NCBI GenBank assembly: GCA_963822705.1
Contig: CAWGIX010000006.1
Coordinates: forward strand, 186,001-250,000
Direction: 5' to 3'
DNA: 64,000 nt
Source of the DNA: CAVRQM01 sp963822705
Lineage (GTDB): Bacteria > Pseudomonadota > Alphaproteobacteria > Acetobacterales > Acetobacteraceae
Shown: positions 37,750 through 46,688 of the stretch, in pieces
How positions within the stretch are numbered: position 1 is the stretch's first letter
Layout of the letters: each line of letters starts with the position of its first letter
The notes under the pieces: model-generated
Databases searched by the model: none
Seen by the model: the letters and a program-made list of their open reading frames with translations, nothing else
What the model was told of the DNA's origin: nothing
Made by a program: the position numbers and the translations under genes

Positions 37750-38229
37750 TCAGTCGTCCACCGAGGTGAAGCTGTCGCCAAGCCACCATTCCGTTGCCCC
37801 CCCGAGTTCAGCCGCGAAGATCTGCAGCTTGTGACTGCCCGGAGTTGGCACTTTGTAATATGCCTCTCGGGTCGCGCCGGTCCAGACATAGGCGCGGGTG
37901 CTGGTGGCGGTGCAGAAGGCGAAGTGGGTGTCCGAATCAGGATAGGTTGGATTGCCGTCCACCATCACCACGATGGTCACCCGGGACTCTGCAGGACCGA
38001 GCACCCCGCATTCAGCGTTATAGACGACGCGGACCACCGTGTTGCTTTTTGTCGTGGTGAAAAAGACCTCGGTATCGCCCGCCAGATCGAGCGGCACTCC
38101 GATCAGCGAAGTGCTGTCGCTGGTGTAGTTGCCGGCGCGCGCGGCGACGTGCAGAATGCTGCCCGCATAGGCGGGAACAGCGGCGACGATCGTGGCGGCT
38201 GCGGCCAACGCGGTGAAAACCCGGTTCAT
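37750..38229 (-). CDS. Secreted hypothetical protein
   Basis: Protein of 159 residues with a clear Sec signal (NRVFTALAAAATIVAAVPAY, cleavage after AYA). The mature part looks beta-rich: ILHVAARAGNYTSDSTSLIG, NTVVRVVYNAECGVLGPAES, RVTIVVMVDGNP, FAFCTATSTRAYVWTG and SHKLQIFAAELGG. Two cysteines could form a disulphide. GGAGAGAG lies before the ATG. I recognise no family. It stands alone between the heme-monooxygenase-like gene (convergent) and a 580-bp gap. Confidence 0.72.
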   Translation of the reverse strand: MNRVFTALAAAATIVAAVPAYAGSILHVAARAGNYTSDSTSLIGVPLDLAGDTEVFFTTTKSNTVVRVVYNAECGVLGPAESRVTIVVMVDGNPTYPDSDTHFAFCTATSTRAYVWTGATREAYYKVPTPGSHKLQIFAAELGGATEWWLGDSFTSVDD

Positions 38230-38813
38230 TCTTCTCTCTCCATAACGAGCTGCTTGGATGGATCGGTTCCGAACGACAGGGGGCGGCAGCCCGCAAAACG
38301 CCCTTGCGGGTTCATGTAATCCAGAGAAGGCGAAGCTCAGACCAACATTGCGGTGATATATCGTACACGTTTATGTTGCGGTGATGTTCAGAAGGACTCT
38401 TCTGGTTCGTGGCGGGCCGGCCCCGAGTTGAATCAACGGCAGGGATTCCGGTCCCGGCGGTCGCCGTGGATTTATCCGCATCCGGTTAGATCCGGAGACG
38501 GGCAGAAACGTGTTCGGGGCGGGCCTAGTCCAGGGGAACGGCTGGCGACACCAGCTTGAACACACGCCGAGGTCTGATACCGGACGGCGTTGACATTGCC
38601 ACATGGATGGCGGGCTGAAGCCCGCCCCACGGTCAACGCCGGTTGGCGAAGTAGGCTGGGCTTCAGCCCCACAGCAGAGTCGGGCTCAAGGCGGGCTGGC
38701 ATGAGGCACCGCCGCGCGAGGTGGTGCCGTCATGCGTTCCCGCTACACTGATCAGCGCCGGCTTCGGGATTGGCCCGGTCGGTGCAGTCCCCGAACTCGG
38801 GAGGCGTCGCGCT
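38230..38813. other. Intergenic region without a recognisable gene
   Basis: No frame looks coding. It carries the short hairpin repeat at 38609-38626 and related GGGCTTCAGCCC / GGCGGGCTGG sequence up to ~38700, downstream of the GloVer-repeat gene on the minus strand. The hairpins may serve as that transcript's end. Confidence 0.5.
38609..38626. repeat. Short palindromic GGCGGGCT element
   Basis: GGCGGGCT-GA-AGCCCGCC: perfect 8-bp arms with a 2-base centre. A related imperfect copy (ggctgggcttcagcccc) follows at about 38653-38669. This GGGCTGAAGCCC pattern is a familiar dispersed intergenic palindrome in several bacterial genomes. Confidence 0.65.
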
Positions 38814-40113
38814 CTAGGGCGCGACCTCGAACACCGTGCCGCACCCACCGCGACAGCCGGAATCGCCGCCTTCGCGGGTGGTACCGTACAACGCGCCGCC
38901 CACCTCGGTCAGCCCGGCCACCGGAAGCTGGCCGGCAGTGCCGCCGGGGAACGGGTAGAGCACGGTCTCGGCACCCCTTTTGGTGATGCTGAACACCGTG
39001 CCGCAGCCCGAGCCGCCACAGGCGCCGCCCCCCTCCGAGGTCGTGCCGTAAAGCGTACCTTGCACGTCGATCAGAGCGGCCAAGGGAAGTTCGCCGTCGC
39101 TGCCGCCCCTGAAGCGGTGGAGCACGTTCTCGATCCAGGAGTCTCCCGCTGCGGCCGGCGGGGTCAGCCTGAACACCACGCCGCAGGTCGCATTGGGCAG
39201 GCAGTCGAGGCCGCCCCGGGCCGTCGTGCCATACAGGTGTCCCGCAGCATAGAGCAGGGCGGCCTGGGGATTGGCACCATGGCTGCGGCCCGGGAACGCA
39301 TAGAGCACCGTTTCGGTCCAGGCTCCGCCGGCGCTGGCGGGCGCCGACAGCCGGAACACGGTGCCGCAGCCCTTGCTGCGGCAGCCCGTGATACCCCCGT
39401 CAAAAGTCGTGCCATACAGGTTGCCTGCCAGGTCGATCACCTCGGCGGCGGGGTTGGCGCCGTCGCTGCCGCCCTTGAAGGCGTAGAGTGCCGTTTCGGT
39501 CCAGGCTCCGCCGGCCACGGCAGGCGGCGCCAGCTTGAACACGGTGCCGCAACCATTGCCGCCGCAGCCCGTGCCACCGCCTTCGCTGGTCGTCCCGGTA
39601 CAGCGTGCCCCCCATTTCGGTCAGACTGGCCACGGGGAGCGCGCCATCGCTGCCGCCCTTGAAGGCATAGAGCACGGTCTCGGCACCTCGGTCGGTGATT
39701 TGGAACACCGTGCCGCAGCCGCCGCCGGCGCAGCCTGTGCCTCCACCTTCGCTGGTGGTGCCGTAGAGCGTGCCCTTCACGTCGGTGAGCCCGGCCACCG
39801 GCAGCGCACCGTCACTGCCGCCAACGAAACGATGAAGCACAGCTTCGGTCCAGGCACCGCCCGCGACGGCAGGCGGTGCCAGCTTGAACACCGTGCCGAG
39901 GTCGGCGGCGCCGCCGTGCGAGGTCGTGCCGTACAGCGTTCCCCCCACATTGGTCAGCCCGGCTTCGGGATGGGCCCCGTCGGTGTGGTCCTTGAATGGG
40001 TACACGAGGCTTTCGGTGGCCGCCTGCGCGCCGGCAAGACTCCCCGCGGCGACCAGGAGTGCGAAGCCGCTCGCGAGCGCAAGCTTTGGCGATACAGCGG
40101 ACAGTCGGGACAT
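38814..40113 (-). CDS. Secreted GloVer-repeat protein, one frameshift
   Basis: Secreted protein of about 432 residues. A Sec signal (KLALASGFALLVAAGSLAGA, then QAA) is followed by seven tandem repeats of ~45-55 residues, each with GGSDGALPVAGL, a core like GTLYGTTSEGGG and GCGTVFKLAPP. This is the GloVer tandem repeat (Gly-x-x-Leu...GTVF), named in surface proteins and expected to form a beta-propeller-like array. Most repeats also carry cysteine pairs (GCAGGGCGTVF). The frame changes near 39596 in the third repeat (TLYRDD should be TLYGTT), one extra base; the span of 1300 bases is 3n+1. Its role is unknown. The orphan pseudopilin gene upstream on the same strand may be linked. Confidence 0.85.
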
Positions 40114-40387
40114 TGGTATTCTACCCCTCACATTTGTCAAAACTCTGCCGCATCGCCCGCGCCGCGTCTAGATGCGACGACAGCAAAAAGCGACAGAGAA
40201 CAGGGATGCTTTCCAGACAACGCAGCGGCGAAACACTGCAGGTGGGTACCCAAAAGCGATGGAGAGCAGTACCAGACCTTTTGCGAACCTATAGGCCGCC
40301 GCACGCGATTTCACAAGCTCACGAACCTGAATACGACACGGTTCACGTCGCCGTCTTGTGCGGCAATGTGGCGCAAAAGCTGAAAGT

Positions 40388-40428
40388 GTGTTCGGCGCGT
40401 TCCGAAAAATGTGTTCAGCGCGTTCCGA
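40388..40428. repeat. Two 18-bp direct repeats between gspG and the GloVer gene
   Basis: GTGTTCGGCGCGTTCCGA (40388-40405) and GTGTTCAGCGCGTTCCGA (40411-40428) differ at one base with a 23-bp period, and TTCGG/CCGAA is an inverted repeat in the first copy. On the minus strand they lie just after the gspG stop and ~280 bp before the GloVer start. The rest of 40114-40434 shows no gene. They may be regulator sites. Confidence 0.6.
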
Positions 40429-40434
40429 CCGGCG

Positions 40435-40872
40435 CTAGTCGTTACAGATCATGCCCTCCGCGCCGACATCGCCGGTCACGTCGTTCGGACCGCCCGAGCA
40501 CAGATCGTATTCGTGGCCGCGGCGGCTGGAGGGGTAGCGATAGACATAGGCGTGGTTCCAGGGATCGACCGGCACCTTGTCGCTCTGCAGGTACGGCCCG
40601 TTCCAGTTGGCGGTGCTGCCGGGTTTTTGCACCAGTGCGGCAATGCCCTGTTCCGTGGTCGGGTAGGAGCCGACATCGAGTTTGTAGACATCGAGCACGC
40701 TGCCCAGACGTTGAATCGCCTGGTGCGCCACCGACACTTTCGCGCCGCCCAGCAGGCGCAACGCACGCGGCGCCACCAGCCCGATCAGGAGGCCCAGGAT
40801 GGCCACCACCACCAGAATTTCCAGCAGCGTGAAGCCGGCTTCGCGGCGCCGGCGAGGGGGAGGCGGGTTCAT
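40435..40872 (-). CDS. gspG: Type II secretion major pseudopilin GspG (orphan)
   Basis: Pseudopilin of 145 residues. The prepilin-peptidase site and hydrophobic stem are classical: RRREAG|FTLLEILVVVAILG, with Glu5 after the cleaved Gly, then LLIGLVAPRALRLLGGAKVS. The middle has YKLDVGSYPTTEQGIAALVQ, KPGSTANWNGPYL and VPVDPWNHAYVYRYPSSRRG, all GspG features. The C-terminus (HEYDLCSGGPNDVTGDVG, GMICND) has two cysteines, possibly a disulphide in place of the calcium-site region. No other gsp genes are in the window, so it is an orphan or part of a scattered set. I chose ATG 40872; an ATG five codons earlier is possible. Confidence 0.9.
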   Translation of the reverse strand: MNPPPPRRRREAGFTLLEILVVVAILGLLIGLVAPRALRLLGGAKVSVAHQAIQRLGSVLDVYKLDVGSYPTTEQGIAALVQKPGSTANWNGPYLQSDKVPVDPWNHAYVYRYPSSRRGHEYDLCSGGPNDVTGDVGAEGMICND

Positions 40873-41004
40873 GGCGTGCCTTCTCATCGCTTCCTCACGC
40901 TACCCGGTCTGCGGCACGGGGCAAAGCCGGGGCACATGAAACCAGCATGAAACGGCGGTCACTCGCGTTGCCGTGAGCCCCGACCTTGGCCTAGGGTTCT
41001 GCGC

Positions 41005-41406
41005 ATGGGAATTCCGTTCCTGGCCTGCATGGCGGCTACCGCGGCCTTCTACCACCTGCCGCCCCGGGTGCTGCCGTCGATCCAGGCGGTGGAGGGCGGG
41101 TTCGTGGGCAGCATCAGCCGCAACGCCGACGCCAGCGACGATCTGGGCGTGATGCAGGTCAACTCGATCTGGCTGGACGCCCTTTCCCGCGTCACCGGCA
41201 TGGGGCGGGATGCGGTCGAGGCGCGGCTGATCGGCGATGCGTGCTTCAACATTGCCGCGGCCGGGGCAGTGCTGCGCACGTATTTGAACGAAGAACGCGG
41301 CGACCTGATGGCGGCGGTGGGCGACTACCACTCCCACACCCCGGCGCTGAACCAGGCCTATCGGGCGCTGGTGGTTGGAGCCGCGAGCCGGCTGTTCGGG
41401 CGCTGA
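41005..41406 (+). CDS. Lytic transglycosylase SLT-domain protein
   Basis: Protein of 133 residues resembling the small VirB1/TrbN-type transglycosylases that cut peptidoglycan. The catalytic Glu is in LPSIQAVEGGFVGSISRN, followed by DLGVMQVNSIWLDALSRVTG and the helix pair FNIAAAGAVLRTYLNEERGD and MAAVGDYHSHTPALNQAYRA. The N-terminus (IPFLACMAATAAFYHLPPRV) may act as a weak signal or anchor. It stands alone, three bases from the convergent permease gene. Together with gspG this hints at an envelope-spanning machine, but no other parts are present. Confidence 0.85.
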   Translation: MGIPFLACMAATAAFYHLPPRVLPSIQAVEGGFVGSISRNADASDDLGVMQVNSIWLDALSRVTGMGRDAVEARLIGDACFNIAAAGAVLRTYLNEERGDLMAAVGDYHSHTPALNQAYRALVVGAASRLFGR

Positions 41407-41408
41407 AC

Positions 41409-42251
41409 TCATGGTTCGGGGGTTTTGTCGCGGGTCAGCCAGCGCACCAGGGCGTAGAGGCCGCCCACCACCGCGATCACGCCCACCGCGCCGACCTGCC
41501 AATCGAGCAGCGAGGTGCTCTCCTGGAACGCGAGCCCGGCCAGCAGGCGCACCCGCCGGCCGCCGATCAGCACCACCGTGACGTAGGCGCCAAGCGCCAG
41601 CCCGAACACCACGGCAACCGAGGCGAAAGCCGCCCGCACCGTCTGCGGCAGCACCGCGACCCAAAACACCCGGCGCGGACTGGCGCCCAGGCTGCGCGCG
41701 GCGCGCAGCGTGTCCAGCGGCACGGCGGCGAAACCGCGATACAGGGCGAGCACGGTGAACGGCAGAAACACCTGCGCCATGCTGCCGATCACGGTGAGTT
41801 CGTGGGCGAAATAGGACCGCGGCATTTCCGCCTCCAGCCGCAAGGTGCGCAGCATCAGGTTGATGAGCCCGAATTCGCCCAGCACCACCACCCAGCCCAA
41901 GGCGCGCTGCACCGCGCCCACCACGGCAGGGGCCACCACGCCCAGCAGCACGGTCCGCTGCACCCGATCCGAGCCCAGGCGCATCAGCCAGGCCAGCGGG
42001 TAGCCGACCACCAGGCACAGTGCCGCGCACAGCGCCGCCAGTTTCAGCGTCTCCCGCAATAACCGGCGATACAGGGGCAAGGTCACGGCGGTGTCGAAGG
42101 CGTTTTGCGCAGCGGGCAGCAGCCACGCGAGCGCGGCGACGATCGCGAGCGCCGATACCAGCAGCACGGCAAGCCGGGCGCGCCGGCTCAGGCCCAGGCG
42201 GATGCCTAGAGTGGTACCGAGACTCGTGTCGAGATCCGTGCCAAGACTCAT
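41409..42251 (-). CDS. PotB-type ABC permease
   Basis: Membrane subunit of 280 residues of the spermidine/putrescine (PotB) class: first helix LAVLLVSALAIVAALAWLLP, LKLAALCAALCLVVGYPLAW and LLGVVAPAVVGAVQRALGWV. The EAA-type loop reads RAARSLGASPRRVFWVAVLP, with the usual Glu replaced by Arg. The N-terminus has a Gly/Thr/Asp repeat (GTDLDTSLGTTLGIRLG) not typical of the family. The ATG overlaps the stop of the upstream ATPase gene. No second permease or binding protein is nearby, so the importer is incomplete in this window. Confidence 0.82.
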   Translation of the reverse strand: MSLGTDLDTSLGTTLGIRLGLSRRARLAVLLVSALAIVAALAWLLPAAQNAFDTAVTLPLYRRLLRETLKLAALCAALCLVVGYPLAWLMRLGSDRVQRTVLLGVVAPAVVGAVQRALGWVVVLGEFGLINLMLRTLRLEAEMPRSYFAHELTVIGSMAQVFLPFTVLALYRGFAAVPLDTLRAARSLGASPRRVFWVAVLPQTVRAAFASVAVVFGLALGAYVTVVLIGGRRVRLLAGLAFQESTSLLDWQVGAVGVIAVVGGLYALVRWLTRDKTPEP

Positions 42252-43168
42252 GCGGGCAGTGTCCAGGCGTCGGCGTCGTTCCACGCCAGCCCGACTTCCT
42301 GACCCGGCGCCACCCCGGATGGGGGGGCGGGCAGGTCGGCCAGCATCTCGCCGGCAGAGGTGGCGACCACCACGCGCGTGACCGCGCCCTGATAGGCGAT
42401 GGCGCGCACGCTGCCCCGCAGGTCGCCGGCCGGATCGAGACGCACGCGATGCGGCCGCAGCATTATTGCACCGCTTGGCGAGGGCACGATGTTGCACGGT
42501 CCCATGAAGCGGGCGCAATATTCGTTTTGAGAGCGCTCGTACAGCTCGTGCGGCGTGCCGATCTGCACGACGCCCTGCGCCGACAGCAGGGCGATGCGCG
42601 TGGCCAGCCCCATGGCGGCGGCGGGGTCGTCGGTGGCCAGAATGGCGGTGATGCTGGTGCCGGTCAGAAAATCGGGGGCGGGCGGCGCGTGCGCAGCGCT
42701 GTCCACCAGCAGCAGTGCCGGAGCGACGACCAGGGCGCGAGCCAGCGCGCCGCGCCGGCGCTGGTCGGCGGACAGTTTTGCGGGGCGCCGGCCTGCCGCC
42801 GCGGCCAGCCGCTGCGCTGCCAATGCTGCCTCGACGCGCGCCCGGGCGATGTTCCGCGGCAATTTGTGCAGGCCGAATGCGACATTGTCCCGCAATGTCC
42901 GGTGCGCAAACAGCCCGTCGGTCGCGGGCAGATAGGCCACGCTGCGATGCTCGGGCGGAACGTCCGTGATGGCGCGGCCGTCGAGCCGGACCTCGCCCGC
43001 CTCTATGGGCAGAAAACCCGCGATGGCCAGCAACAGGGCGGACTTGCCGGTGTTTTTCTCGCCCAGCAGCACCAGATGTTCGCCTTGTGCAACGGACACC
43101 GAAATACTGCCCGCCGGACGTGGGCGAAGTGTCATTCGGTCGAGGTCGAGATAGGCCCCTGGGGTCAC
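42248..43168 (-). CDS. PotA-like ABC ATPase with degenerate catalytic motifs
   Basis: ABC nucleotide-binding protein of 306 residues. Walker A is kept (VLLGEKNTGKSALLLAIAGF), but the other catalytic elements are altered. The signature LSGGQ is LSADQRRRGALARAL. After Walker B Asp the catalytic Glu is Ser (ALLLVDSAAHAPP). The switch His is Asp (ITAILATDDPAAAMGL). The C-terminal TOBE-like part follows (IMLRPHRVRLDPAGDLRGSV). The frame is clean and overlaps the permease gene, so this is not simple decay. It may bind ATP without normal hydrolysis or work with another ATPase. The start is GTG 43168, divergent from the RbsA-class gene 60 bp away. Confidence 0.85.
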   Translation of the reverse strand: MTPGAYLDLDRMTLRPRPAGSISVSVAQGEHLVLLGEKNTGKSALLLAIAGFLPIEAGEVRLDGRAITDVPPEHRSVAYLPATDGLFAHRTLRDNVAFGLHKLPRNIARARVEAALAAQRLAAAAGRRPAKLSADQRRRGALARALVVAPALLLVDSAAHAPPAPDFLTGTSITAILATDDPAAAMGLATRIALLSAQGVVQIGTPHELYERSQNEYCARFMGPCNIVPSPSGAIMLRPHRVRLDPAGDLRGSVRAIAYQGAVTRVVVATSAGEMLADLPAPPSGVAPGQEVGLAWNDADAWTLPA

Positions 43169-43228
43169 CGGTCGGTCGCGTTCTTGTCGGGCATTGACGG
43201 TATCGCGGGAGCGCCGTCAAATCGAGCG

Positions 43229-44761
43229 GTGGAGAGAAACGCCCCCAGTGCGGCGCCGGGGCCGGTGTTGCAGCTGGACGGCATCGTCAAATCGTTCCCC
43301 GGCGTGCGGGCGCTCAAAGGCGTGTCGTTCGATATCGCGGCCGGCGAGGTGCATGCGTTGCTGGGCGAGAATGGCGCCGGCAAGAGCACGCTGATCAAGG
43401 TGATGTCCGGCGTCTACGCCGCCGACGAGGGCAGAATTCTGGTCGACGGCGCGGCTGTAACCCTGAGCGGGCCGCACGAGGCGCGAGCCCGGGGGATCGC
43501 CACGATCTACCAGGAGCTGCTGCTGTTCCCTGAACTGACGGTGGCGGAAAACATTTTTGCCGGCCACGCGCCGCGCACGCGCTTCGGCGGGCTCGATTGG
43601 CGGGCGATGCGGCGGGACGCCAAGAACCTGCTCGGGTCACTCGACATTCACGACATGGACGTGGACGAGGTGGTCGGCACCTTGTCGGTCGGCAATCGCC
43701 AGCGGGTGGAAATCCTGCGGGCACTGTCGCAGGACGCCCGCGTGCTGATCATGGACGAGCCGACCGCGGCGTTGTCCGAGCATGATGTGCAGCGGTTGTT
43801 CGAGATCGTCCGGCGGCTGCGCGCGCGCGGTGTCGGCGTGGTTTATATCAGCCACCGCATGGAGGAGATCTTTTTGCTCGCCGACCGGGTGAGCGTGCTG
43901 CGCGATGGCGAGTATATCGGAACGCGGCGCGTCGCCGATACCGATGTGGGCGAACTGGTCCAGATGATGGTGGGGCGGCGAATCGAGTCGCTGTTTCCCA
44001 AAATCGAAGTGCCGGTGGGCGCGCCGGTGCTGGAGGTGCGCGACCTGGTGCGCCTGCCGGCTACGCGCGGGGTCAGTTTTTCGGTGCGTGAAGGCGAGAT
44101 TCTTGGGCTGGCCGGGCTGGTGGGCTCCGGCCGGAGCGAACTGGCGCAGGCGATTTTTGGAGTGCTGCCGGCTCAGTCCGGCGACATCCTTTTGGGCGGC
44201 GAGCGCGTGCGGGTCGACTCGCCGGCAAAAGGGCGGGCTCTGGGGATCGCCTACGTGCCGGAAGATCGCGGCACGCAGGGACTCGTGCGGCCGATGACGG
44301 TTCGGGAAAATGTTTCCCTGTCGGTGTTGCCAGGCTTGGCGCACGGGGGATTTATCGACCGCAACGCCGAGCGGCTGCTGGCGGACGAGGCGGTGGAAAA
44401 GTTCTCGGTGCGCACGGCGGGCATCGAGCAGATCGTGGCCAAACTGTCGGGCGGGAATCAGCAGAAAATCGTGCTCGGCAAGTGGCTGGCGACGCGCCCG
44501 CGGCTGCTGATTCTGGACGAGCCGACGCGCGGCATTGACGTGGGCGCAAAAGCGGAAATCCACCGGCTGATGGGCGAGCTGGCGGGGCAGGGATTGGCGA
44601 TCGTGATGATCAGCAGTGAACTGCCGGAAGTGCTGGGAATGAGCGACCGCGTGCTGGTGATGCGCGAAGGCCGTTTCGTCGCCGAGTTTCTGCGAGCGGA
44701 CGCCACGCCGGAGCGCGTCGGTGCCGCCATGATGGGCGGCGACGGATCACTGGCGGCATGA
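43229..44761 (+). CDS. RbsA-class sugar ABC ATPase (two ABC domains)
   Basis: ATPase of 510 residues with two fused ABC domains. The first has Walker A LLGENGAGKSTLIKVMSGVY, signature LSVGNRQRVEILRAL and Walker B LIMDEPTAALSEHD. The second has the degenerate loop GLAGLVGSGRSELAQAIFGV, then YVPEDRGTQGLVRPMTVREN, signature LSGGNQQKIVLGKWLAT and LLILDEPTRGIDVGAKAEIH. This is the usual RbsA pattern. The start is GTG 43229, or possibly TTG 43194; neither has a strong ribosome site. It is coupled to the first permease by an ATGA overlap. The ligand is unknown, but two permeases and a separate binding protein match the Rha/Lsr type. Confidence 0.92.
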   Translation: MERNAPSAAPGPVLQLDGIVKSFPGVRALKGVSFDIAAGEVHALLGENGAGKSTLIKVMSGVYAADEGRILVDGAAVTLSGPHEARARGIATIYQELLLFPELTVAENIFAGHAPRTRFGGLDWRAMRRDAKNLLGSLDIHDMDVDEVVGTLSVGNRQRVEILRALSQDARVLIMDEPTAALSEHDVQRLFEIVRRLRARGVGVVYISHRMEEIFLLADRVSVLRDGEYIGTRRVADTDVGELVQMMVGRRIESLFPKIEVPVGAPVLEVRDLVRLPATRGVSFSVREGEILGLAGLVGSGRSELAQAIFGVLPAQSGDILLGGERVRVDSPAKGRALGIAYVPEDRGTQGLVRPMTVRENVSLSVLPGLAHGGFIDRNAERLLADEAVEKFSVRTAGIEQIVAKLSGGNQQKIVLGKWLATRPRLLILDEPTRGIDVGAKAEIHRLMGELAGQGLAIVMISSELPEVLGMSDRVLVMREGRFVAEFLRADATPERVGAAMMGGDGSLAA

Positions 44762-45747
44762 GCGCGAGCACTTCCGCGTCGCTTTCTCCCGCCAGAAGGC
44801 GAAGCAGGTTTCGCTTCTCTCTCTCGCAGGAATGGCTGCTGGCGATTGCGCTCGTGTTGCTGCTGCTGATCGTGGGCTTCATCAACCCGCGCTACGTGGC
44901 CACGCGCAACCTGCAAACGATTCTGCTCGGCAACGCCTATATCGCCATCGCCGCGATCGGCATGGCCATGGTGATCATCTCCGGCAACATCGATATCGCG
45001 GTGGGCTCGCTGATTGGCGTGCTGGCGACCGTCAGCGGCTCCATGGCGGTGGCGGGCTGGCCGCTGGTACTGTGCTGGCTGGTGCCGGTGCTGCTGGGAA
45101 TAGTCGCCGAAGCTGCGATGGGTGCGATGGTGGCATGGTTGCGCATTCCGTCGATCGTGGTGACCTTGGGCATGCTCAGCATTTTGAAGGGCGGGCTGAT
45201 CAGCGTCACCGGGGGTGCGTGGATCACCAACCTGCCGCAAGGCTACGACATCGCCCATCGCAGCGTGCTGGGCGCTCCCATGCCGGTTTTTCTTATGGTG
45301 GTGCTGACGCTCGCGGCGGCGTGGTGGCTGAGCAACACCGCGCTCGGGCGCAGCATCTATGCGGTCGGCGGCAACAGCGAGGCCGCGCGTCTCGTCGGCA
45401 TTCCTTACCGGCCGACGATCCTGATGACGTTTGCCATCCACGGTCTGTTCGTGGGCTTCGCCGCGGTGCTGTTCGCGACCCAGCTCGGTGTGATCCAGTC
45501 CACCGTGCCGCCAAACCTGGAGCTGACCATCATCACCGCCGCGGTGGTCGGCGGCGTATCGATCCTGGGCGGCACCGGCACGGTGATCGGCTCCACCCTG
45601 GCCGCGGTGCTGATCGCGGCCATCGGCTCCAGCCTGATCTTCGTGGGCATTTCCCCGTATTGGCTGCGTGCGGTGCAAGGACTGCTGATCCTGGCCACCG
45701 TGCTGGCCGACATCTATCGCCGCCGCCGCCGCGGGAGAATCACGTGA
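44758..45747 (+). CDS. RbsC-class sugar ABC permease 1
   Basis: Membrane subunit of 329 residues: LLAIALVLLLLIVGFINPRY, AYIAIAAIGMAMVIISGNID, IDIAVGSLIGVLATVSGSMA, IPSIVVTLGMLSILKGGLIS, the loop LGRSIYAVGGNSEAARLVGI, and ITAAVVGGVSILGGTGTVIG. SGNIDIAVGS corresponds to the family G-DLSVGS. The start overlaps the ATPase stop and the end overlaps permease 2 (GTGA), so the operon is tightly coupled. The basic C-terminus (YRRRRRGRIT) faces the cytoplasm. Confidence 0.92.
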   Translation: MSASTSASLSPARRRSRFRFSLSQEWLLAIALVLLLLIVGFINPRYVATRNLQTILLGNAYIAIAAIGMAMVIISGNIDIAVGSLIGVLATVSGSMAVAGWPLVLCWLVPVLLGIVAEAAMGAMVAWLRIPSIVVTLGMLSILKGGLISVTGGAWITNLPQGYDIAHRSVLGAPMPVFLMVVLTLAAAWWLSNTALGRSIYAVGGNSEAARLVGIPYRPTILMTFAIHGLFVGFAAVLFATQLGVIQSTVPPNLELTIITAAVVGGVSILGGTGTVIGSTLAAVLIAAIGSSLIFVGISPYWLRAVQGLLILATVLADIYRRRRRGRIT

Positions 45748-46688
45748 GGCGGCTGCCGATCGCGCCGCACGAGGCGGTGCTGTTGGGCATCCTGGTGCTG
45801 GCGCTGGTGGTCGTGGGCTTGTTTACCAACCGGTTCCTCACGGTGGACAATCTGCTGAACCAGGGCGCGCTGATGAGCGAGGTGGGGCTGATCGCGCTGC
45901 CGATGACGTTCATCATCGTCACTGGCGGCATCGATCTTTCGGTCGGCTCCACATTGGGCCTGTGCGCGATCATGCTGGGCTATTCCTGGCAGAATTTCGG
46001 CTTTCCGCTGCCGCTGGCCATCGTGTTCGCGCTGGCGGTGGGGGCGGCGTGCGGGTGCGTGAACGGCTGGTTCATCACCCGCATGCGGGTGCCGCCGCTG
46101 ATCATGACCCTGTCCACCCTGGCGCTGTATCGGGGCCTCGCGGAAGGCATTTCGCAGGCGCACTCGGTGCGGGGCTATCCGACGTGGTTTTTTGGCCTGG
46201 GCCAGGGCCAGCTGCTGGGCGTGCCGAGCCAGCTGTGGCTGCTCGCCGTGGCAATTCTGGTTTTTGGCGTGGTGCTGGCGCGCACCGTGTTCGGGCGCAT
46301 GCTGTATGCGATCGGCCACAATGAAACGGCGGCGCGTTTTTCCGGGCTCGAGGTCGGGCGAGCGAAAATGCTGATCTACACGGCGTCGGGTTTCATGGCG
46401 GGGCTGGCGGCGTGGATCTTTGTCAGCCGCGTCAGCACCACGCGCAGCGACATGGGAACCGGCGTCGAACTGGACGTGATCGCCGCCGTGGTACTCGGCG
46501 GCACCAGCATTTTCGGCGGCGTCGGCACCATCGCCGGCACGGTGCTGGGGCTGGTGCTGATCCAGCTGCTGAAGGACGGGCTGGCGCTGACAGGGGTGAA
46601 GGGCGACGCTACCATCGTGGTGATCGGCACGGTGCTGATCGGCTCGATTCTCATAACCAATCTGCTGCGACAACGCGAGCCGGCCTAG
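45744..46688 (+). CDS. RbsC-class sugar ABC permease 2
   Basis: Second membrane subunit, 314 residues: EAVLLGILVLALVVVGLFTN, EVGLIALPMTFIIVTGGIDL, GGIDLSVGSTLGLCAIMLGY, MRVPPLIMTLSTLALYRGLA, GRMLYAIGHNETAARFSGLE and LDVIAAVVLGGTSIFGGVGT. GTG 45744 overlaps the stop of permease 1. The heterodimeric permease arrangement (two RbsC homologues) is that of rhamnose and autoinducer-2 importers. A 219-bp gap to the binding-protein gene follows, with no clear terminator in it. Confidence 0.92.
   Translation: MRRLPIAPHEAVLLGILVLALVVVGLFTNRFLTVDNLLNQGALMSEVGLIALPMTFIIVTGGIDLSVGSTLGLCAIMLGYSWQNFGFPLPLAIVFALAVGAACGCVNGWFITRMRVPPLIMTLSTLALYRGLAEGISQAHSVRGYPTWFFGLGQGQLLGVPSQLWLLAVAILVFGVVLARTVFGRMLYAIGHNETAARFSGLEVGRAKMLIYTASGFMAGLAAWIFVSRVSTTRSDMGTGVELDVIAAVVLGGTSIFGGVGTIAGTVLGLVLIQLLKDGLALTGVKGDATIVVIGTVLIGSILITNLLRQREPA

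Noticed and set aside
42256..43220. The 5' two-thirds of an open frame of 603 codons (41409-43220, minus) read as one large protein
   Set aside because: Only the last 280 codons are the PotB-like permease. The preceding part is the ATPase gene read in another frame, shown by its Arg/Pro-rich nonsense sequence.
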